From contig NZ_CP170448.1 of NCBI RefSeq assembly GCF_042466685.1, forward strand, positions 2,976,001 through 3,040,000: a stretch of 64,000 bases of DNA. The letters are read 5' to 3'. Each line of letters opens with the position of its first letter. The first letter of the stretch is position 1. Both the position numbers and the translations under genes were made by a program. The stretch comes from Vreelandella sp042466685. GTDB lineage: Bacteria > Pseudomonadota > Gammaproteobacteria > Pseudomonadales > Halomonadaceae. The notes under the pieces were generated by a model that saw only the letters and a program-made list of their open reading frames with translations, made no database searches and was not told the origin of the DNA. Shown piece after piece: positions 61,701 through 64,000 of the stretch.

Positions 61701-61927
61701 AACAGGCGGTAGAGAGTCGCCTACGGCCTATCGCCATGACCACGCTCACTACCTTGTGCGGCCTTTCACCGCTGGTATTTCTACCGGGGGAAGGCACCGA
61801 GCTTTACCGCGGTGTCGGTGCCATTGTGCTGTTTGGCCTGCTCGGCACGGCGATTGTGACCGTTACGTTCCTGCCCGCTCTAACCGTGGCCGTGCTGAGC
61901 TGGAATAGCGAAAGGCAATCCACTTGA
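58784..61927 (+). CDS. RND family efflux pump permease
   Basis: A 1047-residue inner-membrane proton antiporter with the 12-helix RND layout and two large periplasmic loops (about 35-330 and 555-860). TM4 carries GVAFAIGMTIDNTIVVLES, with the first of the two proton-relay Asp residues present and Asn in the second place, as in many RND subgroups. DMITMLGFLILMGTVVNNPI marks the second half. The export substrate is not predictable. It forms a two-gene operon with the adaptor. Confidence 0.93.
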   Translation: MFAAIIRHGILVSVTTLILLIIGIAAIWRIPVQMIPDLETRVIGIETQWPGATPQDIEKDILIEQKEFLRNVPNLQRMESTASSGSAEIELEFPFGVDLTETLIRVNNALSQVPSYPNNVDQPRIVANSFSANAFMYFNVGPREGNPRQLAMPAMRDYLEDNVRPRLESVAGVSEVTVSGGAERQMQLLIDPEALVARELSISDIQAALQARNQDVSGGNLESGKRRYLLRTVGRFEDVASLEALILKREGDAVTRLSDVAEVRQSYAELTSRAYSSDGQPVLSVQVRREPGANVIDIKRAMLDEVAVLNEGLLTEQGMRMTLSSDDVRYVESSIANVWVNLGLGALFATLVMYAFLRSARATLAGVIGIPICTIAAFLGLLLAGRTLNVISLAGVAFAIGMTIDNTIVVLESIETQRRRGLARFEAALEGVKQVWPAVLASTLTTILVFVPIFFIQQEAGQLYSDIAVAISTSIIVSMVVAITVIPTLGAHIDFRGKESASTTSPRWIRGCLWVVNSIIRTASRRFLAIVLGIVGGIGIFVWLTPPAEYLPEGEEAKTFARMNAPASYNLATMDVIAQTLQQELEPHVGAEPERFERSDTDIPPIRTMGIQAEAQSLRIIAETIDPSHIEALMDALTQRFERYPDMRAFAARGSIISSNDGGTRSITLDIAGNDLNELYTTANAIYQRAETVLDNPRIQSRPSALDLGQPLIEIYPDWERAAEVGMGTGELGTTVAVLTNGAYLDDFYLDDEKIDLYGYGPEAGDIDLGALTTLPIYTPSGVSVPLNTLAEIRETVGTATLRRVDGRRSVTLDVIPPRSVALEAGIERMQREVIEPLRDEGVIPANINVTVTGAGDQLDATRQALTGNASIALAIVYLLLVAIFAHWGYPLLILATIPLGAAGGIVGLWLMNTVGALLPKVGLNAISQPFDMITMLGFLILMGTVVNNPILVVHQARENLRSASMSVREAVQQAVESRLRPIAMTTLTTLCGLSPLVFLPGEGTELYRGVGAIVLFGLLGTAIVTVTFLPALTVAVLSWNSERQST

Positions 61928-61934
61928 GCCTTGT

Positions 61935-62738
61935 CTAAAAGAACAGCCGTTTAAGTGCCAGCCCTGGATCACTCTCACGCATAAAGACCTCGCCGACCAA
62001 AAAACCATTAACGTTGTGGTCACGCATTAGCTCAACGTCATCGCGAGTATGAATACCCGATTCGGTAATCACCGTAACGCCCTCTGGAATACGCGGCAGC
62101 AGATCCAGGGTGGTATTCAGGCTGGTTTCAAAGGTATGTAGGTTACGGTTGTTGATGCCCACCAGCTTTAGATCCAGCGCTAGGGCGCGCTCAAGCTCCT
62201 TAGCATCGTGCACTTCGACCAACACATCCATCCCCAATTGCGTAGCCTGCTGATGCAAGTCGCGCAGCTGGGCGTCGTCCAGAGCGGCGACAATCAGCAG
62301 AATGCAGTCAGCGCCAATGGCGCGTGCCTCACAGACTTGGTAGCCGTGAGTGATAAAGTCTTTGCGGATGACTGGCAGCGTGCAGACATCCCGAGCGGCA
62401 ATGAGATAGTCTTCGTGGCCTTGGAAAAAATCAGCATCGGTGAGTACCGAGAGACAAGCCGCCCCTCCTTGAGCATAACTTTTTGCGATATCAGAGGGGT
62501 GAAACTCTTCACGAATCACGCCCTTCGAGGGCGAGGCTTTTTTCACCTCGGCAATGATGGCCGGATCACCTGCTGAGATGCGCGTGTTAAGTGCATCGAT
62601 AAAGCCACGCGGCGCACTCTGCTGCTCACCGAGGGCGAGCAGATCCGCCTCTGAAACGGCCTGACGGCGCTCAGCCACTTCCTGCTCTTTGCGAGCCAGA
62701 ATGCGCGTTAAAATAGTCGGCGTTGCCTGTTGAGTCAT
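61935..62738 (-). CDS. trpC: Indole-3-glycerol-phosphate synthase
   Basis: A 267-residue TIM-barrel enzyme of tryptophan synthesis. PAIIAEVKKASPSKGVIREEF, VLTDADFFQGHEDYL, LPVIRKDFITHGYQV and LVGINNRNLHTFE carry the catalytic Lys, Glu and Asn. It is the single-function form, not fused to TrpF. The ATG giving MTQQATPTILTRIL is chosen. It ends seven bases from the RND gene stop. Third gene of trpG-trpD-trpC. Confidence 0.96.
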   Translation of the reverse strand: MTQQATPTILTRILARKEQEVAERRQAVSEADLLALGEQQSAPRGFIDALNTRISAGDPAIIAEVKKASPSKGVIREEFHPSDIAKSYAQGGAACLSVLTDADFFQGHEDYLIAARDVCTLPVIRKDFITHGYQVCEARAIGADCILLIVAALDDAQLRDLHQQATQLGMDVLVEVHDAKELERALALDLKLVGINNRNLHTFETSLNTTLDLLPRIPEGVTVITESGIHTRDDVELMRDHNVNGFLVGEVFMRESDPGLALKRLFF

Positions 62739-62775
62739 GTTGATCTCTTTTTTTAAGCTTATCTTGTTTAAGCAC

Positions 62776-63795
62776 CTACTGCTTAAAAACGCTGGTGAAG
62801 TGCGACAGCTCTTTGAGTTTTTCAAGCGGCAGTTTAGAAGCCTGAGCGTCCTGGGCCACCATCACCCCCTCTTTTAAGGTGTCTGCCACGCCCGCACAGT
62901 AGAGCGCGGCGCCGGCGTTTAGCGCGACCATATCGGCAGCCGCGCCTTCACCGGACAGCGCGGCCTTGACCAAGCGTAGGCTGTCTTCTGCAGTGGCGGC
63001 TTTCAGCGTTGCCAGGCTCTGGCGCTCAATACCCAGCTCTTCGGGGGTAATGGTGTACTGGCTAATCTTCCCCTCTTTGAGCTCGGCTACCAAGGTGGGG
63101 CTGGCTAGTGAGATCTCGTCCAGGCCGTCCTCAGAATGTACGACCATTACATGACGGCTGCCCAGAGTTTTCAGCACTTCCGCCATCAGCGGCACCAGCT
63201 CCGGCGCGTAAACACCCAGTACTTGGTTGGGCGCCCCCGCAGGATTGGTCAGCGGGCCTAAAATATTAAACAGCGTGCGCACGCCCATTTCTCGGCGCGG
63301 GCCAATAGCATAGCGCATGGCCGGGTGATGATTGGGTGCAAACATAAAGCCTACGCCTACCTGCTCGATACAGAGCGCTACTTGATCAGGCCTGAGATCC
63401 AGGTAGATACCCGCCACATCGAACAGATCCGCACTGCCCGATGACGATGAAACGCTGCGGTTACCGTGTTTGGCCACGTGTGCTCCAGCAGCCGCGGCGA
63501 CAAAACTGGCAGCGGTGGAAACGTTAAACAGGTTAGCGCCATCACCACCGGTACCGACAATATCCACAACGTTGTCAGCACTTAGCTCAACGCGCTTCAT
63601 CAGCTCGCGCATTACCTGGGCTGCGGCGCTAATTTCCGCGGCGGTTTCGCCTTTCATGGCGAGGCCTACCAGCAGGCCGCCAATTTGCGCGTCAGATGCA
63701 TCGCCGGTCATGATTTGGCGCATCAAGGCGTGCATCGCATCGAAAGAGAGGTCTTCGCGGCGCATCACCGCATTAATCGCATCTCGCATTTGCAT
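62776..63795 (-). CDS. trpD: Anthranilate phosphoribosyltransferase
   Basis: A 339-residue enzyme with the PRPP-binding signature VDIVGTGGDGANLFNVSTA, the segment AKHGNRSVSSSSGSADL and NILGPLTNPAGAPNQVLGVY. Length is standard and it is not fused to TrpG. Two ATGs lie at the start (MQM). trpG ends about 40 bases upstream and trpC follows after 37 bases, the trpGDC order found in pseudomonads and relatives. Confidence 0.96.
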   Translation of the reverse strand: MQMRDAINAVMRREDLSFDAMHALMRQIMTGDASDAQIGGLLVGLAMKGETAAEISAAAQVMRELMKRVELSADNVVDIVGTGGDGANLFNVSTAASFVAAAAGAHVAKHGNRSVSSSSGSADLFDVAGIYLDLRPDQVALCIEQVGVGFMFAPNHHPAMRYAIGPRREMGVRTLFNILGPLTNPAGAPNQVLGVYAPELVPLMAEVLKTLGSRHVMVVHSEDGLDEISLASPTLVAELKEGKISQYTITPEELGIERQSLATLKAATAEDSLRLVKAALSGEGAAADMVALNAGAALYCAGVADTLKEGVMVAQDAQASKLPLEKLKELSHFTSVFKQ

Positions 63796-63832
63796 GAGCA
63801 GAGGGGCCCCTAAAAGCGTGTGAAACCGGCCA

Positions 63833-64000
63833 TTAGCCGCGTTTTAAAAAGTTGGCCAACAGCTCATGGCCTTGGCGGGTAAGAATTGACTCAGGGTGAA
63901 ACTGAACCCCTTCAATATCCAGTTCGCGATGACGAAACCCCATGACTAACCCGGGGGTTACATCGTCATCGCCTGTCCAGGCAGTGACTTGCAAACAGTC
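63833..64000 (-). CDS. trpG: Anthranilate synthase glutamine amidotransferase, C-terminal fragment
   Basis: The last 55 residues of a class I glutamine amidotransferase, running to the window edge in frame. GVQFHPESILTRQGHELL contains the catalytic His and Glu of the triad; the nucleophile Cys lies outside. Position before trpD identifies it as TrpG, though such subunits can also serve PabB, which is encoded alone at 44600-45955. Confidence 0.92.
   Translation of the reverse strand, partial: DCLQVTAWTGDDDVTPGLVMGFRHRELDIEGVQFHPESILTRQGHELLANFLKRG

Noticed and set aside
58784..61927. Inactive RND pump because the second proton-relay Asp is Asn
   Set aside because: Asp-Asn at this site is common among functional RND subgroups, so it is not evidence of loss.
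1..64000. CRISPR array, prophage, insertion sequence or integrative element
   Set aside because: No spaced direct repeats of 25-40 bases, no transposase, integrase or phage structural frames, and no attachment-site duplication at the tRNA genes were seen.

Overview
The window reads as ordinary core chromosome of a gammaproteobacterium, most likely a Halomonadaceae member (Halomonas-like). This is inferred from gene content and order, not from a database search. Supporting blocks are gacA-uvrC-pgsA followed by tRNA-Gly/Cys/Leu, rnd-ycgL-acpH with ycgN, dnaX-ybaB-recR, ihfB-lapA-lapB, nadB facing ygfX-sdhE, a gntR-prpBC-acnD-prpFD propionate cluster, and trpGDC. I see no phage, transposon, plasmid or CRISPR. 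Genes are dense on both strands and the two ends cut genes: a TauE/SafE-type permease at base 1 and trpG at base 64000.

Layout. 1-5.4 kb (minus strand): permease fragment, Bcr/CflA exporter, a STAS antagonist with a SpoIIE-type phosphatase, mlaA, and a KAS III-like synthase. 5.4-12.8 kb (minus): hrpA, fadD behind a PsrA-like palindrome, a class II amidotransferase, and an unrecognised membrane protein. 12.9-18.7 kb (plus): an S9 oligopeptidase and a large membrane PAS-LOV-GGDEF-EAL protein. 18.7-24.8 kb (minus): ycgN, acpH, ycgL, rnd, recR, ybaB, dnaX, grxD. 25-35.8 kb: argF, tRNA-Ala, gacA-uvrC-pgsA, three tRNAs, nadB facing ygfX-sdhE, ihfB-lapA-lapB facing pyrF, and a small exported HhH protein. 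35.9-44.3 kb (minus): the 2-methylcitrate cycle operon. 44.6-50.7 kb: pabB, cysH, cysB, trxA, an AI-2E-family permease and a SIMPL protein. 50.7-64 kb: serS, a dicarboxylate/amino-acid symporter, a DUF4202 protein, a YdiJ-type D-2-hydroxyglutarate dehydrogenase, an RND adaptor and pump, and trpC-trpD-trpG.

How genes work together. The prp genes carry propionyl-CoA-derived methylcitrate to pyruvate and succinate under a FadR-type regulator with two matching palindromic boxes. cysH, its likely activator CysB and its likely electron donor thioredoxin are neighbours. dnaX-ybaB-recR serve replication and recombination. gacA sits with uvrC and pgsA. The STAS/phosphatase pair looks like a partner-switching module.

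I found no complete new system. The most distinctive signals are small: 13-bp tandem duplications that multiply the start codon at two genes, a 15-bp repeat array in the mlaA tail interrupted by an in-frame stop, a nested hairpin element plus an internal terminator in the prp operon, a LOV domain with its flavin Cys but Ile in place of the usual signalling Gln, and a phosphatase receiver lacking the phospho-acceptor Asp. All assignments come from reading the sequence; no search or folding program was run.
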